Shown here: positions 34,518 to 45,104 of the stretch, piece after piece
Numbering within the stretch: position 1 is the first letter of the stretch
Layout: each line of letters begins with the position of its first letter
Assembly (NCBI GenBank): GCA_028751875.1
Contig: CM054154.1
Location: forward strand, 58,033,963-58,097,962
Source of the DNA: Rapana venosa
Taxonomy: Eukaryota; Mollusca; Gastropoda; Neogastropoda; Muricidae
Direction: 5' to 3'
DNA: 64,000 nucleotides
The notes under the pieces: model-generated
Seen by the model: the letters and a program-made list of their open reading frames with translations, nothing else
What the model was told of the DNA's origin: nothing
Database searches by the model: none
Program-made: the position numbers and the translations under genes

Positions 34518-36784
34518 TTTTTTTTCCCTAAAATTGGGGGGTTTTTTTCCCCCAAAAAAACCCCCCCCCCCCCCCCAAAAAAACCCCCCTTTTTTTTTTG
34601 GGGAAAAAAAAAAAACCCCCCCTTTTTTTTTAAAAAAAACCCCCCCTTTTTTGGTTTTTTTGGGGGGGCCCTTAAAATTTTTTTTCCCCAAGGGGGGGGT
34701 TTTTAACAGGTTTTTTCTTTTTTTTTTTTTTTCTTTTTTTCCCTTTTTCTTTAAAACCCCCCTTTTAAAATTTCCCAAAGGGGAAATTTTTTCCCCCTTT
34801 TTTTTTTAAAAAAAACCCCCCCCCCCCTTTTTTTTTTTTTTTTTGGGGGGGTTTTAAAAAACCCGGGGGAAAATTTTTTTTTGGGGGTTTTTAAAATTTT
34901 TTTTTTAAAAAAATTTTTTTTTCCAAAAAAAAAAAAATTTTTTTCCCCAAAATTTTTTTTCCCCCCGGGGTTTCTTTTTTTTGGGGGGGAATCCTTAAAC
35001 CCCCCCCCTTTTTAAAAAATTTTTAAAAAAAAAAAAAAAATTTTTGGAAATTTTTTTTTTAACCTCCCCCTTTTTAAAAAAAAAGGAAAAAAAAAAAAAA
35101 AAATTTTTTTTTTTTTTAAAAACCCCCCTTTTTAAAAAATTGACCCCCCCTTTTTCCCCCAATTTGGGGCGGGGGGGGGAAAAAAAAGGGGGGGTTTTTT
35201 TTTTAAAAAAAAAAAACCCCCCTTTTCCCAAAAAAGGGGAAAAAGGGAAAAACCCCCCGGTTTGTGTTTTTTCCCCCCGGGGGGGGGGGGGTTTTTTTTC
35301 CCCCCTTTTTTTTTTAATTTGGGGGGGCCCCTTTTGTTTGTTTTCCCCCGGGGGAAAATTTAAAAAAAAACCCGGGGGAAAAAAATTAAAAAACCCCCCC
35401 CCCGGGGGGAAAGGGGGGGGTTTTTTTTTTTTTTAAAAAAAGGGGGGGAAAAAAAAACCCCCCCCCGGGGGGGGGGAAAAAAAAAAAAAAGGGGAGGAAA
35501 GGTTTCCCCAAAACCGGGAAGGGGGCCCCAAAAAACCCCCCTTTTGGGTTTTTTTTTTTTTAAAAAAGGGGGGGAAAACCCAAAATTTGGGGGGGAAAAA
35601 AACCCGGGGGGGGGGGGGGAAAAAAAAAGGGGGAAAAAGGGGGGGGGGGGGTTTTAAATTTGGGGGGGGGGGTTGGGGGGGGTGGGTGGGGGGGTTTTGG
35701 GGGGGGGTTTTTTGGGGGGTTTTTTTTGTGGGTGGGGTTTGGTTTTGGGGGAAAAACAAACAAACCCCGGGGGGGGGGGGAAAAAGGGGGGGGGGGAAAG
35801 GGGGGGGGGGGGGGGGGGGGAAAAAATTTTTAAAATTTAAAAAAAACCCCCAAGTTTTTTAAATTTTTTAAGGCCCCAAAGGGGGGGGCCCCGGGGGGGT
35901 TTTTTTTGGTTTTTTCCCCCCCCCTTTTTTTTTTTTCCCCCAAAATTTTTTTTTTTTAAAAATTTTAATTTTTGGGGGAAAAACCCTGGGGGTTTTTTTT
36001 TTCCCCCCCCCGGGGGAAAACCCCCGGGGGGGGGAAAGAGGGTTTTTTTTCCCTTTTGGGTTTTTTTGGGGGGGTTTTTTTAAATTTTTTTGGGGTGTGT
36101 TTTGTTGTGTGTTTTGGTTTTCCCTTTTTTTGGGGGGGTGTGTGGGGGGGGTTGGGGGGGCCTTTTTTTCCCTTTTTTAAAAAATTTTTTTAAAGGGGGG
36201 GGGGGTTTCCCCGGAATCCCCCCCGCCGGGGGGGGGAAAGGGGGGTTTCCGGGGGGGGGGGGGGCCCCCCTTGGCCCCCCCGGGGGGGGGGGGGTTTTTC
36301 CCAAAAACCCCCAAAACCCCCCCCCCCGGGGGGGTTTTTGGGGTTTTTTTTGGGGGGGGGGGGGGGGGGGTTTTTTTGGGGGGTTTTTTTTGGGGGGTTT
36401 TTAAGGTTTACTTAAAACCTTTTTTTTTTTATTTTTTTTTTTTTATTTTTTTCCCCTTTTTTTGGGTTTTTTGGGGGGGAAAAAATTTTTTTTTTTTTTT
36501 TTTCCTTTCATTGCCCCTTTTTTTTTTTAAAAAGGGGGGAAAAGGGGGGGGGGGGGGGTTTTCCAATGGGGGGGCCCGGGGGAAAAGGGGCCCGGGGGGG
36601 GGGTTTGGGGGGGGGGGAAAAACCAGGGGGGGGTGGGGGGGGGGGGTTTGGGGGGGGGGGGTTTTTTTTGGGGGGGGGAAAAATTGGCCCCGGGAGGTTC
36701 CCCCCTTTTTTTTCCCCTTGGAAATTTTAATTTTTTTTTTTTTAAATTTTTAACCCAAATATTTTTTTAAATTTTTTTTGGGGG
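32556..36784. other. Unreadable homopolymer-run block (likely assembly artefact)
   Basis: About 4.2 kb made almost only of runs of A, C, G or T three to thirty bases long, such as G runs at 34424-34515. Both edges switch abruptly to normal complexity. All open frames here (Phe/Lys/Gly/Pro only) are artefacts. By position and size it probably replaces most of ORF2 of LINE copy 3. Confidence 0.85.
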
Positions 36785-37135
36785 TTGAATTGGGGCCCCA
36801 TTCCATTCCAGGTAGTGGGGAGCATGGGGAAATGTTTGTGTATCAAATCCTCAGTATGGTGGCCTTTTTATTTATAAAAGTAGGATAAGTTGAGTTTGCG
36901 AGGAAATTACATAAGGTTACAATGTTTAAAACTTCCCCCCCCCCACGTTAACTCATCATCCCAATGGCTTCGATATGGATAGAGGGATTCTTTGTTGCCT
37001 GTGGTTGGTTTGGGCGTATGTACTTGCATGCTCACGTGTGTTTGTGTGTGTGTATGTATGTGTGTGCATGCGTATGCCTGCGTGTGTGTGTGTGAGAGTG
37101 TGTGTGTGTGTGGGCATGGGGGAAGTTTCTTGTTT
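36785..37135. other. No gene; GT microsatellite at 37030-37115
   Basis: Short normal-complexity stretch between the artefact block and ORF1 of copy 3, with interrupted (TG)n. Confidence 0.6.
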
Positions 37136-37139
37136 TCAC

Positions 37140-38456
37140 TTCTGTTTAAAAACAGTCATTGAGCGGTCCATAGGGGTTCAGCCATGGATCCCGATTCACC
37201 GCCAGACGCCTGTGGTCAGGGTAGAACAGAGTGTTCCTGCTTGTCGGGAAGTCACGGTGCCTTGGTCTCCTCGTCGTTCTGCGGGGCGATTCCCAGAAAA
37301 GATCCGAAGATGCCGGCCAATGTTCCAGCAAGGGCACTGCTTCCTCTCTTGTGGATGGATTCCGTCAGTCTTCAGGAACACCTGGTTGGGTCTGAGGTTG
37401 TCGTGGGCCCGGTGGATTATGGTGGGGTTTTCGTAAAGATCATCTGTAAGGATTAGCGTTGAACAGATCCGTTTTGATTTGTAGTGTTCTATCTTTTATT
37501 GGTGCTATTTTACTTAAAACGACTTTGCACTTGGGTGGGTCATGAGCGATTTTCTTTGCTTTGAACAGAAGGGCTTTAGAAGTGTTGCAGTGTCCTTGTT
37601 TTCAAATCATTGATTCCACAATGGATGAGTATTGCCTCCGGTGGACGGTTCATTCTGGAAATTGCTGATTGGACAGCGTTGTTGATGTCTTCAATGGTGT
37701 GTGCCTTTCGGATGAAGACTTTGATCCCGTATGAGCGTCCTAATCTGTGGGCTTGCACACCACTCATCACGGAATCATGAACAACCAGTGCCACAGGCAG
37801 ATCTTGATTTGTGGAACTTGCCAGTTTTGACATTTCTGGGCCAGCAGGACTGGACCCAGAAGATGAAGTTACGCAAGTAGGTTTGCTGACGTTCTTCGAA
37901 GCAACTTTGACGTCATTTGTTTTTGTGTGTTCCATTTTGGTTACTGTCAGAATCATGTTTTATTAATTTTTGATGAAATAAATTTAATATTCGTCGACTT
38001 ATTCGTGGTTTTGTGGGACTTTTTGCTGTCAAGGTGTCAAGGTAAGTAGCCGATTGTTTAGCAACATCTGCATAAGTATAGACAGCGTTTAATGCATCGG
38101 TTTGAGTTTGGGCATTGGATCCACTGACCTGCTTTGCCTGGAAAACCCCTGAATTTGTCGCTGCCTCTTTCAGCTCTTGGATGGTCATTTCCAGGGAAGA
38201 AATTTTGGTGCACAAGGAAAAGATGATGTTGGCCATTTCTGCTAGTTTGTCATCAACATCTCTGCTTTTCCCGTTTGTTGAACACTGACTTCCAGTTGAC
38301 CCTGAGCTACAGCCCGGTTCTGCTGACTGCATGTTGAAGACAGTGTCAGGTTGTCTTGTCAGGGATGTTTGGCTGACCGGCTTGCTGACAGTTTTAACCG
38401 GTGCTGCTCCTGGTTGTGTGTGGACACCGCTCATGCTTCTTGTCCTTGTCATCTTG
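37140..38456 (-). mobile_element. SGNH-RNaseH LINE copy 3: ORF1 (coiled coil + SGNH esterase-like)
   Basis: The minus-strand start is ATG at 38454-38452 (MTRTRSMSG). A Ser/Thr-rich N-terminus precedes a helical segment, DDKLAEMANIIFSLCTKISS (about 38255-38200), with hydrophobic heptads. YADVAKQSATYLDTL (38070) follows. A frame shift near 37945 moves to the esterase part: ALVVHDSVMSG (37790, Ser of GDS), IRKAHTIEDINN (37715) and ILIHCGINDLK (37635, Asn of block III). After another shift comes LKTDGIHPQER (37378-37346) with the catalytic-type Asp and His. All four SGNH blocks are visible but spread over three frames. Confidence 0.8.
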
Positions 38457-38521
38457 AAGAAAATGCATAAAACTCTTGACAATAACAAATCAGCTGTTTG
38501 TATTTTCCGCCATATTGATGA

Positions 38522-38745
38522 CGTGTCCTGGTGTGTGTGTATGCCTGTATGTGTGTGAGTGTGTGCGTATATATGTGTGTGAGTGCATGCGTGAGTATGT
38601 TTATGTATATGTGTGTTTGTGTGTGTATGCATGTGTGTGTACGTGTGTGTGTGTGTGTGTGTGCGCGCACGCAGGCGTGGGTGCCTGCTGCCTTCGGCAG
38701 TGTGTGTGCATGTATGTGCATACATGCGTGCATACTATCCACTAG
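38522..38745. repeat. Interrupted (GT)n microsatellite
   Basis: TG-rich with GC interruptions upstream of ORF1 copy 3. Confidence 0.9.
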
Positions 38746-39160
38746 GTCTGTGTATGCATATGTACCTACGTTTCTGAGTAAGGCCTGTGTGCAGACACGT
38801 TGGCCTGCAGACTGAGGACTGGGTCACTGAGGAACTGGGTTTCCAGTTCTTCTCTTCACCGCCCCATTGTCTAGAGGGCTTCAGTGTCGTGCTGTATGGG
38901 CCATGAACAACCTTTGGCATTGTCTCTGTCATTGTATCTTCACGCCTAGAAGACCTTTCCCTACTAAGGCATTGAAGAACTGCCTTTTAACTTCTAGCTC
39001 ATCATCTTGAACAGGTGATACTTTACTTATTACAATGTGTGTGCATGTGTACTTTTCGTTCTTGTTTTTAACGTCTGTTCACTATAAGTGATATTAGACG
39101 GGAAATAAAGACCTATAGCAAAACAAAACAACAACAATAGAAAACAGACAGAATGAGAGT
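38746..39160. other. No gene seen
   Basis: Unique sequence between the GT repeat and the next LINE fragment. Confidence 0.5.
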
Positions 39161-39164
39161 CATG

Positions 39165-40125
39165 TAACAGATTGGTATTCCAACATCAATGTAATGCCTA
39201 AAAATGCAAATAGGGAAAACAATATCAAAGAATTTTTAAGAAACCCCAAAACTGGGCTATGTACAATAGACTTCGAAAGAGCAAAAAGAATGCTTAGATG
39301 GGACAGAATTATGTCTCCATTTTCTTCAGAAGCATTTTTGTCTAGAACATTTTTGGGTAAGAAACCACGAAGCTTGTGACAAACCAATAAACAGTGTTCC
39401 AGAGAAAATTGCTCACCACAAATGCAGTTAATATTTGTACAAACCTTTGCTCTGAGAGCATTAATTGGTATTCTGTAAGAAATGGTGGTAATCAGTGTCG
39501 CATAGAATATGGAAGAATACGATGTTTTGTGTCTTAAAATATGATATAAAGACGCGATACTTTTCTATGATACAAGTGTCACATTTGTACGATCATGAAG
39601 TCGCTTTAAAGAAGTTTTCTCTAACAAAGGGAAGGATTCCTTGACTGAAGGACTTACAAAAACTTCAGAAGACTGTTCTAACCTTGGTGTGCCTTTTTTC
39701 ACTGCTTTATCAACTTTTTTGTTACCATAGAAACCCACATGAGAGAACATTTATCAAAAACTGACATCTGTCTGTACCTTTAATTCTAAGGCAGTGTATC
39801 AAATAATTTATATCAATAATCAAATCGGGTCTTCTTTTGACTTTAGAAGATTCTAAGGCTTGTAAAGCAGATTTTGAATCGACATAAAAGGCTACTTTAA
39901 AGCAAATCTGAGACAGACTAATCAAGCATTCTAACCCCAAGAAGACAACAGGCTCTGCTGTACATATTGACAAATTGTGGCCAACAAAAAAAGACTTTTC
40001 AACTTTCAGTGCTGGAATGGTGAAAGCTGATCCAACATTATTATTTAGAACTAACTCATCTGTGAAAATTTGGAGACGACTGTGGTAGTTTTTAGCAATG
40101 CGTTCTCTAGTGGTCGCTATGGCAA
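39165..40125 (-). mobile_element. SGNH-RNaseH LINE copy 4: RNase H and CCHC C-terminus
   Basis: Minus strand: LQIFTDELVLNNN (40075; FTDGS block with Gly-Ser changed), VGSAFTIPALKVEKS, SICTAEPVVFLGLE (39970-39930, the TAE block), VAFYVDSKSALQALES (39895-39850, third catalytic Asp), HVGFYGNKKVDKAVKKGTPR (39742-39685), then CICGEQFSLEHCLLVC (39426-39379) and LRGFLPKNVLDKN. One stop sits near 39750, before HVGF. RT is absent: the fragment is 5' truncated where the RT fragment at 40145 begins. Confidence 0.85.
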
Positions 40126-40144
40126 TATTGACGTTTTTTTCTTT

Positions 40145-40478
40145 TTTATGTCAGTCTTTATTGACCTTACCAAGGTTTTCAACACAGTCAACAGAGAAGT
40201 CCTGTGGACTGTCTTAGAATGGATTGGCTGCCCTCCCAAATTCCTAAAGATCATCCAGCTCTTCCACACAGGCATGAGTGGGCAAGTTCTTGCAATTAGC
40301 AGCATGACTGACGAATTCGAAATTACAAATGGCGTCAAACAAGGCTGTGTCCTGGCACCAGTCCTCTTCAATATCTTCTTCACCTTCATGCTTTCCCACA
40401 CCTGCAAGGATCTTGACAAGGGAACATACCTAAAGTACCGCCTGGATGGCTCCCTTTTTGATCTACGTCACCTGCAAG
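40145..40478 (+). mobile_element. RT palm fragment, inverted duplicate of 41388-41735
   Basis: Plus-strand open stretch SVFIDLTKVFNTVNREVLWT, GCPPKFLKIIQLFHTGM, ITNGVKQGCVLAPVLFNIFF, ending at SLFDLRHLQ. It is about 94 per cent identical by eye to the minus-strand sequence 41735-41388. The fragment stops just before the FADD block and abuts the 3' end of the minus-strand element P. Confidence 0.85.
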
Positions 40479-42010
40479 CCTGTTGCAGTGGGGACACTGG
40501 AATGTTGGGGTGGATGGATTATGTCTCCTCTCTCTTCTGATAGTCAGCCTCTCCCTGTCGTTGACATCGCTGTTTCTACTGGCAAGATGGACGGCCCTGT
40601 GCCAGGCGTTCCTTTCGGTGGCAGTTCTTTCCAGTTCTTTGGGGGTAACCTGTGCAAACTGGACGTTTGCCTTTATCATGTCCTTGAAACGCTTTTTTGG
40701 CCTCCCGGGATTTCTTTTGCCACTTGCAAGTTTGCCGTACAGCAGTTGTTTGGGCATTCGGTGGTCTTCCATGCGGATGATATGGTCGACCCATCTCAGT
40801 TGGGCTTTGACAAGCAGGCTTTCTATGCTTTGTGAGCTTGATCGGTTGAGGACCTCAATGTTGGTGATGCGGTCTTGCCACCGGATGCCAAGTATGCTGC
40901 GGAGAGCCCTTTGGTGGAACTGCTCTAATTTGTTGATGTGCTTCCTGTAGAATGTCTAAGTCTCCGAACCGTAGAGGAGGGTGGAGAGCACAACGGCATT
41001 GTACACTTTGATTTTTGTTGACAGCCGGACATTGTGCTGGTTTAGTACCTTGTTTTTCAGTCTACCGAGAGCTTGGCTGGCTTTACTGATTTGTGAATCA
41101 ATTTTCTGATCGATGGAGCCATCTGCAGGGATGATACTTTCCAAGGTATTTAAAGTTCTTGGTGTTCTTCAGGCTGTTGCCAACAATGGTGATGTTTGAA
41201 GACAGTGGGTTAGTTTGTTAGTTTGAAGAACTTCAGTTTTCCTGATGCTTAGTGTAAGTCCAAAAAAGCTTTGAGGCTTCTACGAAGTGATTGAGCATTG
41301 ATTGCAGGTCCGCTTCAGAGTGAGCATTCAAGGAGCAGTCATCGGCGAAGAGCGCCTCCCTGGAGGAGTTCTGAGCTGGTTTTTGTCTTGGCTTGCAGGC
41401 GACGTAGATCAAAAAGGGAGCCATCCAGGCGGTACTTTAGGTATGTTCCCTTGTCAAGATCCTTGCAGGCGTGGGAAAGCATGGCGGTGAAGAAGATATT
41501 GAAGAGGACTGGTGCCAGGACACAGCCTTGTTTGACGCCATTTGTAATTTCGAATTTGTCAGTCATGTTGCCACTTGCAAGAACTTGCCCACTCATGCCT
41601 GTGTGGAAGAGCTGGATGATGTTTAGGAATTTGGGAGGGCAGCCATCCAGTCTAGGACAGTCCACAGGGCTTCTCTGTTGACCGTGTCGAAAGCCTTGGT
41701 AAGGTCAATAAAGACTGAGTAAAGAGGCCTATTCTGGTCTATGCACTTTTCTTGAATTTGTCTCATAGCAAACATCATGTCCACAGTGCTTCTCCCTGGC
41801 CTAAAGCGACACTGAGCCTCTGGTAGGATCTGTTCTGAGATGGTTATCAGTCTGTTGAGGATAACCCTTGCAAATATTTTCCCTGCTATGGAGAGAAGAG
41901 AGATGCCCCTGTAGTTTCCGCAGTCTGCTTTACTACCTTTGTTCTTGTACAGTGCAACTAAAAGCACGTCTTTGAAATCAGCAGGCATTTGCTCTTCTTC
42001 CCAGACCTTA
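40479..42010 (-). mobile_element. RT-bearing LINE 'P' (RTE-like or related), RT to C2H2-like end
   Basis: Minus strand: DVLLVALYKNKGSKADCGNY (from 41970), GISLLSIAGKIFARVILNRL, RPGRSTVDMMFAMRQIQE, DLTKAFDTVNREALW (41690), GVKQGCVLAPVLFNIFF (41545), LFADDCSLNAHSEADL (41350-41300, catalytic FADD intact), ISKASQALGRLKNKVLNQHN (41085), VVLSTLLYGSET (40990), EDHRMPKQLLYGKL (40770), GRPKKRFKDMIKANV and a final CPHCNRL (40490), where a C2H2 finger is cut off. Similar elements are common in animal genomes; I place it near RTE-type LINEs without certainty. One shift near 41650 and stops in the thumb region. Confidence 0.82.
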
Positions 42011-43230
42011 TGGGTTTGCCTACCTTAGCATGTGAAGACTGGTTTCCCGGCAGATGAAGCAGAGGAGATCAACAGAAAACCCCTACACAATACAAAAAGC
42101 AAAAGCCCATAATCAGCTGGACTATCAAATCAAAATAATAACGCTTATAATAGTACTAAGGATCTCATCTCTAACTGCAATAAAAACAACATCCACGATA
42201 AAACCTATTGAATTGGACAGAAAAAAGGCACAGGAGATAGAGAGAAAAACTCGAAATGGTTTATTCAGTATAGCCATGGCCCCTTACTGAAGGGGGTACA
42301 ATACACCAGTTTCAAAGCCAAACAGTGGCCAGGTGTTCCCAATCTTAATCTGTAAACATGCAATTTTCAATATGTAGATCACCATAAAGCACCAGATATC
42401 TTTGACAGTAAATGGTTCAAATAACCTGAAAAGGAAAATCTTCGTTGTTTGATTGTGTTCATTTCAGTTGTGTCATCTATCTGATAAACTTTATACAAAC
42501 CAGCAGATAACAAAATATAATCATTACACTTTCACCTGTGTCTGATATACATAAAACAGCCATGATCAAATCCAGCAAATTTACCAAATTAGAATACATA
42601 CATTCAGACTTATACACATATTTATCATATAGTTGCCATATTTCCACTCTACCCACTCACTGGAGCAACTAATCAAAACATGGTGACGTGCCTGTAATAC
42701 TAAAACAATGAGAATCTTTATCTATGATATCTGGGACATAGTTACAGTCAATTTAATGAAATCTCTTTTCTTCAATACAAGTACATCTGAAAGCTCTAAA
42801 TTCTTATCTGCAACTCTATTTCATACATAAGCATACCACTATTAACGTCCATATGGCTTTCTGGAAGTAAGTAAACACAAGCACATGATACATCCTTTTC
42901 CAAACCTCAATGACCTTTTGATAAAATGAACATACTGACATTACTTCAGTGATGTTTTACTCCTTTAATGTATAACACAACTTCCTTCTTGGTCCAACAA
43001 TTTATCTTTCTGGACCTTTTTTCGTTATAATATTGAATAGCTAGCTGGTTTATAATGTACTGTAATTGTAAGAAAAACAACGACAACAACAACAACATGT
43101 TCAACTGTAAATTTCCCACAAAAGTTTCCATTCAGTATCTGGTAACCAACATCATAACAAAACATTTTAGTAAGCACAACATGGATTTAATTTTGATTTG
43201 ATTTGATTTCTCTCTTCTCTCTCTCTCTCC

Positions 43231-43313
<83 letters not shown>

Positions 43314-43545
43314 ACACACACACACACGACATACACAAACACACACATACACACGTATGCACGCACGCACGCACACACGTTAGTGCTATCATGGTCAACA
43401 CCTTTTTTTTCTTTTCTTTTTTACACATAATTATATCAGTTTCGTTTTTTAGATCCTGTATTTGAACATGAATGGCTAGAAAACAGGAGCTGATTCACAC
43501 ACTACGTGGGCACTGACATTAGCTGGCAACCTTGACACAGTTACC
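42011..43545. other. No gene; (CT)n/(CA)n microsatellite at 43203-43378
   Basis: AT-rich sequence without recognisable coding. At 43203-43378 a CT run passes into a CA run. Confidence 0.6.
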
Positions 43546-43548
43546 CTG

Positions 43549-44725
43549 TCAGCAGACAAGCCCAGGACAGAATTCAGTGCAGTTTGCATGTGGAGGAGAG
43601 GGGGCAAAATTTAATGCAGGCGGTGACTGATTTTCATTTGTTCCTTCTGACTTAAAAACATAAAACCCAGTGAAAAAAACCCACCAGAGTCTGATAATGT
43701 AGCATGGGCTTAGTTTAAAGTGGGCCAACCAGAAAGCTAACCCCAAATTTGTGGGAAATTTCTGGACTTTCGTCCAGATGGGTTTTTTCTCGCCAAAAAT
43801 GATCAAATGACAAAGCCCAAAAACGCTTTTTTCCCATCTTTCCGGGCCACCCCCCTTCAAATGGAAAAAACCAAGTTTCCTTTTCTAGTCACGCACACGG
43901 GGGGGTTAAAGTCTTCTCCAGTAAAACCCTTGCTTCCACGAGTTTCCCTTTTTTAAGCCTTCAAACCATCTCCTTACCCCTGTAGAATGCACATCTACCT
44001 ATGATGGGGGGAGTTAGGGTTTCTATTCAAACGATGGATCCTGTCAAACTCCATGTCATGACTCAGTCCTAGTTTGTCAGTCAGTAAGTCTTTGACAGTC
44101 CTTCACAATTGTCACGAGTTTCATTGTCCTGTCTCGGCATCCCAAAGAAAAGAATGTTGTTTCTTTTGGAATGCCCCTCCAAGTAATCAGTCTTTAGGTT
44201 CATTTTTTCCACTTTTTCACATAATTTTTCCTTTTTTTCTTGCAGTCTTTGGTTTTCCTGTTTCAGTTCGGTAACAGTATCTTTCAAGGATGCAATTTCA
44301 CCCAGAATTCCTGAACATGTCCCTTTGACTTACCTCACCTCTTCTTTCATTTCTTTGAACATGGAGGTCAGCTCCTGCAGGTTTGCTGCCACGTCCTTCA
44401 GTATAGGATCCCGACTTGTTCTTTTAGGAGACGATGAATTGGAACCAGCACCAGAGTTCAGCTGGGTTTGGCGCAGACTGTCCTTCCTTCCACTGGGTCC
44501 AGGTCCAGGGTTCAGCTCCACATCGCCACACCGATGCAGAAAAACGCCTAGGTACAAATAGGCGAGGAGCAAACCTATGGTAACACCATCATGCAGCCAG
44601 CCTAATGTGAATGTCGGAATATACAATGATTTTCTCAGCATTGTAAATTGAGATATGAACGCCACAAAGCAGCCACACATGGGCCTGAAACTTAAAGCCA
44701 CCTCTGGCATGATGTCTTTAGTCAC
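43549..44725 (-). mobile_element. L1-like ORF1 'Q' with an intact 2A-type motif
   Basis: The minus-strand frame starts at ATG 44725. Residues 16-65 are largely hydrophobic (GLLLAYLYLGVFL near 50-62). They are followed directly by GDVELNPGP at residues 67-75, which fits the 2A consensus completely. Next come a Ser-rich linker, VAANLQELTSMFKEMKEEVR, one in-frame stop near 44330, and then a coiled coil (LKDTVTELKQENQRLQEKKE) and SKRNNILFFGMPRQ (44160), the RRM start of L1-type ORF1. The RRM and C-terminal domain decay through shifts from 44090 to 43549, with MEFDRIHRLNR still readable near 44040. Known: 2A sequences occur at N-termini of ORF1 in some animal LINEs and can affect ribosome release and targeting. 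No ORF2 is attached downstream. Confidence 0.82.
44501..44527 (-). other. 2A-type ribosome-skipping motif in ORF1 Q (GDVELNPGP)
   Basis: Nine codons, residues 67-75 of the frame. The canonical D-V-E-x-N-P-G-P is intact; skipping would occur between Gly74 and Pro75. The preceding hydrophobic stretch fits the signal-sequence-linked 2A class described for animal LINEs and immune receptors. The activity itself is inference. Confidence 0.75.
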
Positions 44726-44729
44726 TTCA

Positions 44730-45104
44730 CAGACTCAGGCAAAGGCACAGGAAGCAAAACTTACACTTGAATGCGGTGCTTCATTCAACAACTGTTTACA
44801 TTTCAACTACCGGAAAAGTTCCCCCACAGAGAGATAGAGAGAGAGAGATGTCACAATATCTAGCTATGGGGTCTACCAATTTGTTTTCTCCTTTCCATGT
44901 TGTTTTAAAATGTGTAGATTGTACACGAGCTTATAATATATATTATTTTTACTTTTTTGCTTACTAAGAGTGCCTCTTTCTCCCTCCACACACATACAGC
45001 GTGTGACTGTGTAGAATTTCCAGTCTCAGTAAAATATACTTGAAATATATATTTTTGTAATGCAGAAAGTGCTCATTAATTTAAGCATTGTTGATTTGCC
45101 TTAT
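44730..45104. other. No gene seen
   Basis: Spacer between ORF1 Q and the 3' end of LINE L. AT-rich. Confidence 0.5.

Noticed and set aside
32556..36784. Many long open frames rich in Phe, Lys, Gly and Pro on both strands
   Set aside because: They come from homopolymer runs only. No codon diversity, abrupt edges; treated as an assembly artefact.
36975..37456. Plus-strand open frames of 153 and 90 residues
   Set aside because: They lie opposite the SGNH ORF1 of LINE copy 3, whose DGIHP block reads on the minus strand.
40446..41681. Plus-strand open frames up to 155 residues
   Set aside because: Shadows of the minus-strand RT element P; no domain content of their own.
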